From assembly GCA_002690865.1 (NCBI GenBank), contig NZGG01000020.1, positions 1 to 39,205 on the forward strand: a stretch of 39,205 nt of DNA, in the 5' to 3' direction. This DNA comes from Gammaproteobacteria bacterium (lineage in GTDB: Bacteria; Pseudomonadota; Gammaproteobacteria; Pseudomonadales; Azotimanducaceae). A program made the position numbers and the translations under genes. Each line of letters opens with the position of its first letter. Positions within the stretch are counted from its first letter, which is position 1. Shown in pieces: positions 8,951 through 17,052 of the stretch. Below the pieces are notes generated by a model. It did no database searches. It had not been told where the DNA came from and saw nothing but the letters and a program-made list of their open reading frames with translations.

Positions 8951-9038
8951 GGAGAGGTGTCCGAGTGGTTGAAGGAGCACGCCTGGAAAGTGTGTATGCG
9001 GCAACGTATCGAGGGTTCGAATCCCTCTCTCTCCGCCA
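8951..9038 (+). tRNA. tRNA-Ser (anticodon GGA)
   Basis: This is an 88-base tRNA with a long variable arm, as expected for serine. The acceptor GGAGAGG pairs with the TCTCTCC before the discriminator G and an encoded CCA. The anticodon stem CACGC/GTGTG encloses CTGGAAA with anticodon GGA. The T arm reads GAGGGTTCGAATCCCTC. It follows ffs and the palindrome, and is the last feature before the accessory block on the minus strand, so its 3' end is a candidate integration site. Confidence 0.97.
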
Positions 9039-9589
9039 CTCTTATAATAAAATCAGACGGTTAAGAAGTATCTTTGATTTTACCCTAATAAACCCCCTAT
9101 AAGCTTTTCCCAGTATCAGTCTGGGTGTTATTTTTCTCCCGACAAACCTGACCCAAATCCCCAGATGACTGACCCGACCTTGGGGCACCCCCACTTGTCA
9201 GCTTGGGATTCCGAGTGCGGGTATGACTTTCTAATAGCCATGGCCCCTTATTTCTTTAACATAGTCCGCCAAGGCACGACTCATCGCGCGTATTCAATTT
9301 GTAGCATCTATATCGGATGTCCAGCGATCAAATATTATAGATTCGCGGCTTTATTAATGGGCCGGTCGCAGTCGAGATGATGTTGCCGCAGGTCGTGACG
9401 AAGTGGCTGTTCCAAACTTCAATCGGCGATGCAAAATAAGTTCTGTTGTCGAGTTAAACGTCATTAGATCTGTGCCTGGCGCACGAAGTCTCACTTTCAT
9501 GGTTTTTTCCTATGCGGCCAAGTCCTTAGGCTCGTTACTGAGGTAAAACCGGAAACGCCACATATTCGCTCGGTTTACAGCGGGGACGC
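9039..9589. other. Gene-free stretch 3' of tRNA-Ser with possible gene debris
   Basis: No supported gene lies in these 551 bases. Base composition rises toward that of the GC-richer module that follows. Two fragments look protein-like but lack proper starts or context. A plus-strand frame from 9341 to the TAA at 9437-9439 ends in GPVAVEMMLPQVVTKWLFQ and similar residues and is cut off upstream by a stop. A 48-codon minus-strand ORF, 9354-9500, starts MKVRLRAPGTDLMTF. They overlap each other, so at most one is real. The stretch is best read as a degraded boundary zone next to the tRNA. Confidence 0.45.
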
Positions 9590-10222
9590 CTAAGCCAATT
9601 CATTGTAGTCACTGATCGTGCGATCGGCGTCATCGAGTGCACCCGGTTTTACGTACGGGTTATCGATGGCAATGACTCGCATGCCAGCTGCTTTTGCTGC
9701 AAGTAAGCCGTTATGCGAATCCTCGAATACCACGCAGTCTTCTGGCGCCACGCCAAGATCTGCTGCGCACAACAGAAAAATATCGGGTTCGGGTTTGCCT
9801 TGTTCTAAACGGACATCGTCACCACAAATGATCAGGTCAAACACATTCCAGTCACGGTGTTGCATCTTTAAGTCATAAAGGTATTTGTGGGAGCTGGTTG
9901 CTACGCCTATAGGGATATTGCCGGCATAACTGCGCACAAAATTGGCGGCACCCGCGATCTCTGCTGCATCTGGAAACAGATGCAGTAGGTGAGTTTCTCG
10001 CTCCTTTACATATTCTTCTGGGGTGAAGGGCAACTCGAAATGATTGATGATGGTCTGCGCAGCTGCTCTCGTGTCTCCTCCCATGGTCTGTTGTTTGAGT
10101 TCCATAGTGAAGGTCAAACCGTAGGCGTCCAAAACCCGTTGTGTTGCCTCGGTGTAAAGGGGCTCCGTGTCTAGGAGCGTGCCATCCATATCAAAAATGA
10201 GCGCCGCAGCACTATCGATCAT
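9590..10222 (-). CDS. HAD-superfamily phosphatase (subfamily IA)
   Basis: This 210-residue haloacid-dehalogenase-type phosphohydrolase should hydrolyse a small phosphorylated metabolite through a phospho-aspartate intermediate. Motif I is FDMDGTLLDTEPLY (nucleophile Asp11, acid/base Asp13). Motif II is the Thr/Ser in GVATSSHKYL, motif III the Lys in QGKPEPDIFL, and motif IV the acidic pair in VVFEDSHNG. The helical cap between 16 and 85 resembles beta-phosphoglucomutase and pseudouridine-5'-phosphatase (HDHD1-like) members. GGAG eight bases before the ATG supports the start. It lies 28 bases downstream of the PEP-utilising enzyme gene on the same strand, shares its higher GC, and probably forms an operon with it. 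The substrate is unknown. A role in removing a phosphate placed by the neighbour is only a hypothesis. Confidence 0.88.
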   Translation of the reverse strand: MIDSAAALIFDMDGTLLDTEPLYTEATQRVLDAYGLTFTMELKQQTMGGDTRAAAQTIINHFELPFTPEEYVKERETHLLHLFPDAAEIAGAANFVRSYAGNIPIGVATSSHKYLYDLKMQHRDWNVFDLIICGDDVRLEQGKPEPDIFLLCAADLGVAPEDCVVFEDSHNGLLAAKAAGMRVIAIDNPYVKPGALDDADRTISDYNELA

Positions 10223-10250
10223 CAGTTATTCTCCTTTTTTAGTGGTCGCA

Positions 10251-13022
10251 TCAGGCCTCTGAAGACTCGTGCAAGGTCACCGTCCCGGCGTCTCCGTCGA
10301 CGGTGATCTTCTGTCCGTGGCTGATACGGTTAGTGCCAACACCGGTTCCCATGACGGCAGGAATACCATATTCCCGGGCGATAATGGAGCCATGCCCGCC
10401 GACACCACCAATGTCTGTGACTAGACCCGCTGCTTGTGCAAATAGCTGAGTCCATGCCGGGGTGGTAAAGGGACAGACCAGAATTGATCCCGGTATCATT
10501 CGGTCAAAATCCTCAGGGGAAAATAATATGGAGGCTTGGGCAGAAATAGTACCCCCGCTGGTCGAAAAACCGGTGATCATGTCTGCGTTTTCATCCTCGT
10601 TGGAGTGTTGGGTCATAGCGTCCGTGAGTTCATTGAAGAGAGATTTCGGGATCGTGCCCGGGGGGTGCAGGCGTTTCCGGGCTTCTCGCAAATGTCGCTG
10701 TTCCTGGGCTTTCTCTTTTAGGCCGGGGATAGATAGATCCTGCTCTTGATCGTCTCTCTTACCAAAGTTCTCCGCTGCTTTCGCGCCGAACATTGCCCCC
10801 ACCATTATCCGCATTCCCCACAGAGCAATCGGCCCGGGTGGCTCCGGCACCAGCGATGGTTCCACGGCGAGTAACAATTCATCGTTGGTCAGGTAGAAAA
10901 TATCATCGGCAGTGGATAGCGTGCCAACGTTAACAAGACGGCGACCCAGTTCCAGAGCCATAGGTCGAAATACTGCCCAGGCGGCACCCATGTAAAACAT
11001 CGCATCCTCGCGGTATCGCGAGTCCTTCGAAGCTTTTCCATAGCACTTCTTAAATTGACTGCGTATTGGTTCATCGAAATAGGTCAGCGCCTCTTCGGCC
11101 ATTTCCTCACGGCGCTGCTGGGCGCGGGCCTGAGAGCCAACCGGATCAATATTACCGACACCCGCAACCATGAATTGCAGATTGGATAACATCGCGACGG
11201 GCGCGTCGCGCAGGGTTGGTTCAACAAAGTCCTGGGTGAATGTCTGTTGTCCATACCTGTCCAGATAACCTGCAATGGCACGTGCCGTGTTCTGCGAATT
11301 GCTTTCCAGCGCTGCCATAAGACGTTTGGCCGGCGTGGTCAGCACCAGGTTACAGAGTTCGTCATTTTCGCGAATGGACTTTGCAATCTGCGCCAGTTCG
11401 ACGAGGGCATCATTGCTCTTTGAGGGATAACCCGACAGTAGATCAGTGGACTGTGACCCCAGACCGCCACTTTCTCCCCGGAGAAACCTGGCGTCGGCTC
11501 CATGGTTCGAGAGAAACTCGGTCAGGCTTGCGTTTGCTATCTTGGACAAGCCCTGTATTTTGCTGACGTACACCCAGTATTCTGCATCGGCATCCGCCAG
11601 GGCGCACATTCCTAGGTACAGTCTTTCTGCTGATGCCGACTCCGGATTCACTTTTTGCCAGCGTCGAATTCGTGACAGGTACATGGGCAGGCCTTTGTAT
11701 CGCCATAACGGCAGCCAGGTGAACTTGAAACCCAGAAGCATTTCGAGTGTGAACCATGTATTGCGGAACATTTTCGTTAGGTGATGCTCGGGATCAGGTA
11801 TTTTCGATGGGCCCTTTCGCAGATAAACCCATCCGTTGACGGTGAGATGTCGCGGGACCGGCATCACTTTTCCGCCACCTTTTCGTGAGCCTTCCTCTCG
11901 CTTACGGAACGCATCCTCTAGAGCAAGTTGCACATACATAGTTTCAAATAACGGTGACAGGGGACCCAGCAGATTCTCTACCCAGCCCCGGCGGACTAGC
12001 TTCACCCCAGGGGAGGGCAGCTTCCAGTTTGCCTCAAGTGGGGGTGGGGGGAGGTGGGTGATCGGCCTCGACTGTAGTAGGTGAAAGGAGCTTTCATTGG
12101 GAGTAGAGGAAAGCGCCCATTCGATATCCTGTGGCACCCCATCCCAATGCGCTTCCACACGTAGCGCCAGTTCCGCAAGTGTCTTCAATTGCGCAGTGGA
12201 TAGAGAAGCGGAATCTCTTGCCCGTTCGTCATTAGCCTTCAGTATCGTGCCATCCTCATCCGCGACCATCATCTGCTCCTTGGCACCGATGGCTAACTCC
12301 CGGACTCGGAGATCTTCCCGGGCAAGCGTGAAACTGTCGGGGGTTACCTGACCGCTGACAACCGCTTCTCCCAACCCGAAACTTGCATTGATCACCAGCT
12401 CGGAGCGTTCACCTGTTATCGCGTTCACGGTGAACAATACGCCGGCGGCCTCGGCATCAACCATGCGTTGTACAACCACTGACATTGCTACCAGATTATT
12501 GTCGACACCCATTTCATGGCGATAGCTAAGTGCCCGGTCGGTCCACAATGATGCCCAACAGTTTCGTACTGCCGCGATGACAGCATCAATACCCCGTACA
12601 TTGAGGTAGGTATCTTGCTGGCCGGCAAACGACATATCCGGCAGATCTTCAGCATTGGCTGACGATCGCACCGCCACTGCGCCATTACCTTCGAGCGACT
12701 GGTACGCGGAGATAATCGATTCTTTGATATTCTCGAGCATGTTGTGCTCAGAGAATAGTGTCTGAATATTACGGGATGCGGCTTCAAAAGATACTCGTTT
12801 GTCCACGAGTACGGGCTTAGCCAGTTGCATCAACTGGTCGTGAAGATTGTGTGTCTCGATGTAAGCGCGATAGGCATCGGCATTGATATGAAACCCGTTG
12901 GGAACGGGGAAGCCTGCAGCAGATAAACTGGCAAGACTCATTCCCTTACCACCGATGAGATTCAGGTCAGCATCTAAGGCGGCAAGGGGGAGGCAGTACT
13001 CGTGTCTGATTAGCTCGCCCAT
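10251..13022 (-). CDS. ATP-grasp/PEP-utilising phosphotransferase-like enzyme (RPH/PEP synthase superfamily)
   Basis: This 923-residue protein has the three-part layout of rifampicin phosphotransferase and PEP-synthase relatives. The N-terminal ATP-grasp (PPDK_N) domain, about 1-330, has GGKGMSLASL, AVRSSANAEDLPDMSFAGQ, LVINASFGLGEAVVSG and DIEWAL. A large central domain covers about 340-800. The C-terminal swivelling His domain has GGVGGHGSIIAREYGIPAV, with His877 as the expected phosphocarrier. By family knowledge ATP is split to AMP, the beta-phosphate passes to His, and then to an acceptor held by the central domain. Length and order fit RPH (about 870) better than PpsA (about 790), but the central domain is not clearly a rifamycin-binding one, so the acceptor is unknown. 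It overlaps the end of the SDR gene by 13 bases and is visibly GC-richer than that gene. PEP synthase itself or a PigC-like ligase are alternatives. Confidence 0.8.
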   Translation of the reverse strand: MGELIRHEYCLPLAALDADLNLIGGKGMSLASLSAAGFPVPNGFHINADAYRAYIETHNLHDQLMQLAKPVLVDKRVSFEAASRNIQTLFSEHNMLENIKESIISAYQSLEGNGAVAVRSSANAEDLPDMSFAGQQDTYLNVRGIDAVIAAVRNCWASLWTDRALSYRHEMGVDNNLVAMSVVVQRMVDAEAAGVLFTVNAITGERSELVINASFGLGEAVVSGQVTPDSFTLAREDLRVRELAIGAKEQMMVADEDGTILKANDERARDSASLSTAQLKTLAELALRVEAHWDGVPQDIEWALSSTPNESSFHLLQSRPITHLPPPPLEANWKLPSPGVKLVRRGWVENLLGPLSPLFETMYVQLALEDAFRKREEGSRKGGGKVMPVPRHLTVNGWVYLRKGPSKIPDPEHHLTKMFRNTWFTLEMLLGFKFTWLPLWRYKGLPMYLSRIRRWQKVNPESASAERLYLGMCALADADAEYWVYVSKIQGLSKIANASLTEFLSNHGADARFLRGESGGLGSQSTDLLSGYPSKSNDALVELAQIAKSIRENDELCNLVLTTPAKRLMAALESNSQNTARAIAGYLDRYGQQTFTQDFVEPTLRDAPVAMLSNLQFMVAGVGNIDPVGSQARAQQRREEMAEEALTYFDEPIRSQFKKCYGKASKDSRYREDAMFYMGAAWAVFRPMALELGRRLVNVGTLSTADDIFYLTNDELLLAVEPSLVPEPPGPIALWGMRIMVGAMFGAKAAENFGKRDDQEQDLSIPGLKEKAQEQRHLREARKRLHPPGTIPKSLFNELTDAMTQHSNEDENADMITGFSTSGGTISAQASILFSPEDFDRMIPGSILVCPFTTPAWTQLFAQAAGLVTDIGGVGGHGSIIAREYGIPAVMGTGVGTNRISHGQKITVDGDAGTVTLHESSEA

Positions 13023-13738
13023 CCGCCATCAATGACATGTGTCTGTCCAGTTATAAATTGGGCTTCGTCGCTAGCGAGGTAAGCAACTAACGCTGCGATT
13101 TCATCTGTTTTAGCTATTCGTCCCATTGGTTGTCGAGCAACAAACTCACTCATCGCTTTCTCATAATCACCAGTTGCTTTCAAGCGCTCATGTAGAGAAG
13201 GTGAGTCAACAGTCCCAGGACAAATGGTATTACAACGAATACCATTAGTTACGTAATCTGCAGCAATCGATTTGGTAATGCCAATTACCGCAGCTTTTGA
13301 AGCGCTATAGGCAAATCTATTGGGCACCCCTTTAATACTCGAGGCGACTGAAGACATGTTAATTATCGACCCTGATTTTTTTTCTAACATTCCTGGTAAG
13401 AATGTGGAGATCATCTTATACATGGCTTTAACATTGAGTGAGAAGGCAAAGTCCCATTCTTTTTCAGTGCAATCCATGATTGTGCCGCTATGAACAAATC
13501 CCGCACAGTTAAAAAGCACATCAACAGCACCAACTTTTAACGAAAAATTGGAAATGGCATCAGAATCTGTGACATCCAATATATGAGTCTCCAGATCTTT
13601 TAATGTTGCTAGCGTATCGGGATTGATATCCGTTGCGATTACTCTTGCACCTTGCTGGGCCATCAATTCAGCACTCGCGCGGCCGATACCTTGTCCTGCA
13701 GCAGTAACAATACAAGTTTTATCGGTCAGGTCTAACAT
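13010..13738 (-). CDS. Short-chain dehydrogenase (DHRS6 / 2-keto-3-deoxy-L-fuconate dehydrogenase-like)
   Basis: This is a 242-residue classical SDR. The cofactor motif is TAAGQGIGRA (12-21), with Asp37 at the end of the second strand indicating NAD+ rather than NADP+. NCAG follows, and the catalytic centre is Ser near 134 (SSVASSIKG), Tyr144 and Lys148 (YSASK). The segments FVHSGTIMDC, GVPNRFAYSASK, CNTICPGTVDSPSL and HVIDGGW closely match the group containing human DHRS6/BDH2 and bacterial 2-keto-3-deoxy-L-fuconate dehydrogenases. It may oxidise a hydroxy acid or deoxy-sugar acid. The ATG at 13738 has AAGAG eight bases upstream; a longer frame to 13783 is less likely. Base composition is AT-rich, unlike the next gene, although the two overlap by 13 bases. 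The substrate is uncertain. Confidence 0.85.
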   Translation of the reverse strand: MLDLTDKTCIVTAAGQGIGRASAELMAQQGARVIATDINPDTLATLKDLETHILDVTDSDAISNFSLKVGAVDVLFNCAGFVHSGTIMDCTEKEWDFAFSLNVKAMYKMISTFLPGMLEKKSGSIINMSSVASSIKGVPNRFAYSASKAAVIGITKSIAADYVTNGIRCNTICPGTVDSPSLHERLKATGDYEKAMSEFVARQPMGRIAKTDEIAALVAYLASDEAQFITGQTHVIDGGWAS

Positions 13739-13824
13739 TATTGCACTCTTAAATACGCTTACTAATATAGGGCTCAGTATCACAAGATCGCGAAGTATAT
13801 CCGGAAGATAGGCTATACAACACT

Positions 13825-16113
13825 CTAGCTCTCAGCTTTTTGGTCTTTAGTGGGAACCTCTATTTTCACTGCTACAGATTTGAAAGCAGGAGTCTTACTT
13901 TTTTTATCCCGATCCAAGCCAATGAGCGTGTTAGCCTCAGGATAATAGACCATCAGATTCCCATCAGGTAAATCAAAGGCATTAACGCTGACGGACTTCA
14001 TTTTTCCATATGCCGAAATTAAGTCGACCGTATCATTCTCGCTTAGACCTAATCTATTCAATTCTTCTCTATTCATCATAACTACCCAGCGTTTATCGAT
14101 GCTTCTATAACTATCTTTTTCTTCATAAATGATCGAGTTGAATTGTCCTTCGCTTCGGACGCTCATTAGACGATAGGGATAGGCTTCACAACTTGTGCTC
14201 TCCGGGAGAGGGTGAACTCGAAAATGAGCTTTACCGCTCGCTGTTTTGAATACTGGGTAGTGCATGACACGGTTACTAATATGGAATTCTTTCTTCGCCA
14301 CATCGATGCTTTTCAAATCTTCCATTCCAGGTACGATTGCAGCAATGGTTTCCCTTATAGTGCTATGACTTCTGAAGACTGAGAAATCAAATGATCCGTT
14401 CTTATTTCCAGAACATTTTCTATATTCGAAAAGTTGTTCAGCGAAATGGGTCAGGATATCAACCTCGGAACGCACATTGTCTAAACGATGTATCCCACCA
14501 TCACTAAGTCGAACATAGTTAAACATCGATTCTTGCGTTGTAGATTGATATTCCTCATCCCGAGCTGCGACAGGCAAAATGATACTTTCGCTATTTCCGA
14601 TGCCATGTATATGACCCTTATTTAGAGTTGTCGTGAGATGCAGTTTTAATGCTATTTTGTCGAAGGCTCCTTCAGCCCAAGACGTATTCGGGGTTGCTTG
14701 AAATAAATTACCCCCCATAAGAAGAGCAGCATCAATTTCTCCTCGATCTGCGGCTTCAACACACGCTAATGTATCCATTCCGGGGGAACTTTTTAAGTCG
14801 GGTAGATTTATTCCAAGCTCCTTTTCAATATTTGCCATAATTTCTCCGCTGAGAACTGGCTTCACACCGATAGTTCCAATACCCTGAACATTGCTGTGGC
14901 CTCGGAGAGGTAAGAGTCCCGAATACTTTTTCGCGATCATACCTCTCAGCAGCGCTAGATTAGATATATATTCAACATTCTCAACGCCATGCCGATGATG
15001 CGTGATCCCCATACCCCAAGCAAACACGGTAGTTTTAGATTGTTGATATACCTTACCTATCAATTTAAAGTCGGATTTCGGGATACCTGTAACGGACTCT
15101 ATTTCAAGCCATGATGTTCTGTTTATGTCTGCTAAAAAAGGTTCATAGTCCTCTGTGTATTGATCGACAAATTCATTCGCAATCCCACCGGAGTTGACCA
15201 CTGCTTTAGCGATGCCTTTTAGAACGCCAACATCGCTACCAATGTGCGGTTGTAAATAATGCGAGGCTATTTCATCCCCGCCTATGATGAGGGATTTTGG
15301 GCTTTTTGGTAGGCCAAACCTCACGAGTCCTGGTTCCTTAGCTGGATTGATGACTATGACTGAGCCGCCTCTAGCCCGACAGGCTTGCAGTTTATGTATG
15401 AATCGAGGATGGTTAGATGCTGGATTAGCACCAAGCACAAAAATGCAATCACATCCGTCTAGGTCTGCTAACTCAACTGTGGAAGTCCCTGTCCCAATAG
15501 TTTTAGACAATCCCACACCAGTAGCCTGGTGACAGTAAAATGAACAGTTATTAACATTATTCGTTCCATAAAGCCTTGCCAATAGTTGCAGTATAAATCC
15601 TGCCTCGTTTGACGATCTGCCAGACGAGTAAAAGAAGCTACGTTCTGAGGGTATTTTTGCAAAGTGTTGCGCTCCATAACGAATTGCCCAATCCCATTTG
15701 ACAGGGACAAATTGGTCGCTTTTACTGGCTTTATAAAGTGGGGTGTTAAGACGCCCTAAATGCTCTAGTTGATGCGCGGAGAGCTCCTGAAGATCAGAGA
15801 TCTTATAAGAAAAGATTTCTTCGGGTATTGGTTGTTGTATATCAGTCGATTGTGCTTGCACACTCTTGTTGCAAATGGCTGGGAAATCTCCTTCTTCATT
15901 AGTCATGCCGCCATGTTGGCCACCCATACCTAAGCCGCATGCCTTACATGTGTTTTTTGAAGTAAGCGCTTTGGCTGACGCTTTTAGCCCGATCTGCTTG
16001 ACCGTTTGCAGGGTATAAAGAATCTTTTTCGCACCACCTCCAATTGCAGGTTTTATCTTTTCCTTCAAGACCGCCTCCAGACAGTTAGCTGCTGCGAACT
16101 GGTAAAAGTTCAC
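13825..16113 (-). CDS. YdeP/FdhF-type molybdopterin oxidoreductase alpha subunit
   Basis: This 762-residue cytoplasmic protein of the molybdopterin oxidoreductase family matches the YdeP branch (about 760 residues). It keeps an N-terminal CKACGLGMGGQHGG segment (Cys56, Cys59) but not the complete four-cysteine FeS pattern of ordinary formate dehydrogenases. Further landmarks are SSGRSSNEAGFILQLLAR, CHQATGVGLSKTIGTGTST, VLGANPASNHPR, LLRGMIAKKYSGLLPLRGHSNVQG-type cofactor residues (split here across the domain), and a C-terminal molybdopterin dinucleotide-binding domain with SVRSEGQFNS and WVVMMNREELNRLGL. The initiator is a GTG at 16111-16113 with AGGAAG about ten bases upstream. E. coli YdeP is linked to acid resistance with unknown chemistry, so no substrate is proposed. 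No FdhD-like or MobA-like accessory gene is adjacent. Confidence 0.88.
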   Translation of the reverse strand: MNFYQFAAANCLEAVLKEKIKPAIGGGAKKILYTLQTVKQIGLKASAKALTSKNTCKACGLGMGGQHGGMTNEEGDFPAICNKSVQAQSTDIQQPIPEEIFSYKISDLQELSAHQLEHLGRLNTPLYKASKSDQFVPVKWDWAIRYGAQHFAKIPSERSFFYSSGRSSNEAGFILQLLARLYGTNNVNNCSFYCHQATGVGLSKTIGTGTSTVELADLDGCDCIFVLGANPASNHPRFIHKLQACRARGGSVIVINPAKEPGLVRFGLPKSPKSLIIGGDEIASHYLQPHIGSDVGVLKGIAKAVVNSGGIANEFVDQYTEDYEPFLADINRTSWLEIESVTGIPKSDFKLIGKVYQQSKTTVFAWGMGITHHRHGVENVEYISNLALLRGMIAKKYSGLLPLRGHSNVQGIGTIGVKPVLSGEIMANIEKELGINLPDLKSSPGMDTLACVEAADRGEIDAALLMGGNLFQATPNTSWAEGAFDKIALKLHLTTTLNKGHIHGIGNSESIILPVAARDEEYQSTTQESMFNYVRLSDGGIHRLDNVRSEVDILTHFAEQLFEYRKCSGNKNGSFDFSVFRSHSTIRETIAAIVPGMEDLKSIDVAKKEFHISNRVMHYPVFKTASGKAHFRVHPLPESTSCEAYPYRLMSVRSEGQFNSIIYEEKDSYRSIDKRWVVMMNREELNRLGLSENDTVDLISAYGKMKSVSVNAFDLPDGNLMVYYPEANTLIGLDRDKKSKTPAFKSVAVKIEVPTKDQKAES

Positions 16114-16184
16114 CTTCTGATTTCTTCCTTAGTTTAAGGGAAACCGACAACCACCGCTATTAATGAGGCCTCTCGTTAGGCGGC

Positions 16185-16565
16185 TTAGCTTCTACTAGTT
16201 AAGAAAGCGGAGAGTGCGAGTAACAGCCAAGCTGCCATGATGCTCATTCCACCGATCGGCGTAATGTTGAAAAGCGCTGGGATATTGAGAGAGACTCCTA
16301 CGTATATACTAAAGCTGAACAGAGAGATTCCGATGATAAAAAGGACACCGCTAAGTTTGAAGTAACGCATCGTTAGGAAACTACCCCCACTCAAAAGGGC
16401 AAGCCCTACTGACACCACAACCACTGAATGAATCTGGTTGTAGCGAACAGCCGTCATTGCAAAACGGAAGTGCTCCTCACTCACTACCTCGCGCAGGCCA
16501 TGCTCCGCAAAAGCCCCAAAGGCTACAGAGATAAATCCTAATAAGGCACCTATTGCGAGAATCAA
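16185..16565 (-). CDS. DUF423 membrane protein (YgdD-like)
   Basis: This is a small inner-membrane protein of 126 residues from the chosen start with four predicted transmembrane helices. The N-terminal ALLGFISVAFGAFAEHGL, the RYNQIHSVVVVSVGL loop and the C-terminal FNITPIGGMSIMAAWLLL are DUF423 hallmarks. Its function is unknown. Two starts are possible. A TTG at 16565 forms a TTGA overlap with the stop of the DCC gene, has GGAG five bases upstream, and gives the usual family length. A GTG at 16619 would give 144 residues and a deeper overlap. The TTG is preferred. The overlap suggests translational coupling to the upstream thiol-disulfide protein. Confidence 0.85.
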   Translation of the reverse strand: MILAIGALLGFISVAFGAFAEHGLREVVSEEHFRFAMTAVRYNQIHSVVVVSVGLALLSGGSFLTMRYFKLSGVLFIIGISLFSFSIYVGVSLNIPALFNITPIGGMSIMAAWLLLALSAFLTSRS

Positions 16566-16936
16566 AGCGTCTCCATTCTTTCTGCTAGTTTGCAATGCTC
16601 GAGGCGTTTGAATCGCCACTCGGCAAATATTCGATAGAGGGTCGAAGTCGCCTGGTAAAAAATTGGTAGGGAAGTGATTTTAGCCAAGATCTTCCAATAA
16701 TGCATATTGCTCCATATGAGGATAAACGCGTCGACCCCAGTATACATTCTGCCTTCATGGTCTTTGGCGTGAAGCAATTTTAATCCTTGAGCAAGACTTA
16801 CATTGCACTCCTTCAGACCTTCGACTGATTCCGTAATATCTTGCCAGATAAATCTGCCTTCATCAGCGGACCGACGGTAGTGCTCTATTTCCTTAGAGCA
16901 TAGCCCACACTTTCCATCGTAGTAAACTGTAATCAT
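16562..16936 (-). CDS. DCC-family (DUF393) thiol-disulfide oxidoreductase-like protein
   Basis: This 124-residue protein starts with the family-defining VYYDGKCGLC, giving the CxxC pair Cys10 and Cys13 on a thioredoxin-like fold. The central RFIWQDIT and a later MYTGVDAFILIW segment are also typical of DCC proteins, named after the conserved Asp-Cys-Cys residues. Members are small predicted thiol-disulfide oxidoreductases of unknown partner. No signal peptide is seen, so it should be cytoplasmic. It overlaps the DUF423 gene downstream, so the two are probably one transcript. AAAGG upstream of the ATG is rather distant, about 14 bases. Confidence 0.88.
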   Translation of the reverse strand: MITVYYDGKCGLCSKEIEHYRRSADEGRFIWQDITESVEGLKECNVSLAQGLKLLHAKDHEGRMYTGVDAFILIWSNMHYWKILAKITSLPIFYQATSTLYRIFAEWRFKRLEHCKLAERMETL

Positions 16937-17052
16937 TGGTTAGCTACCGAAACCTTTGGACCTCTTACGTTTTTTTTTAAAGCTTAGATTTCAAATCGGC
17001 TTAATCTTTCGAGAAGCTGATATTAAATTCTGACTCTACTTTTCTTCGATCT

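Noticed and set aside
8951..9060. Search for a direct repeat of the tRNA-Ser 3' end near 21.56-21.64 kb as an attachment site.
   Set aside because: Only a weak CCTCTCT-like match was found before dnaX, too short to support an att site.
9354..9500. A 48-codon minus-strand ORF between tRNA-Ser and the HAD gene.
   Set aside because: It is short, Ser/Arg/Thr-rich at its end, overlaps another fragment on the plus strand, and has no recognisable domain.
11446..12787. Several ORFs of 80-112 codons on both strands inside the PEP-utilising enzyme gene.
   Set aside because: They are shadows of a GC-richer gene whose own frame carries all expected motifs.
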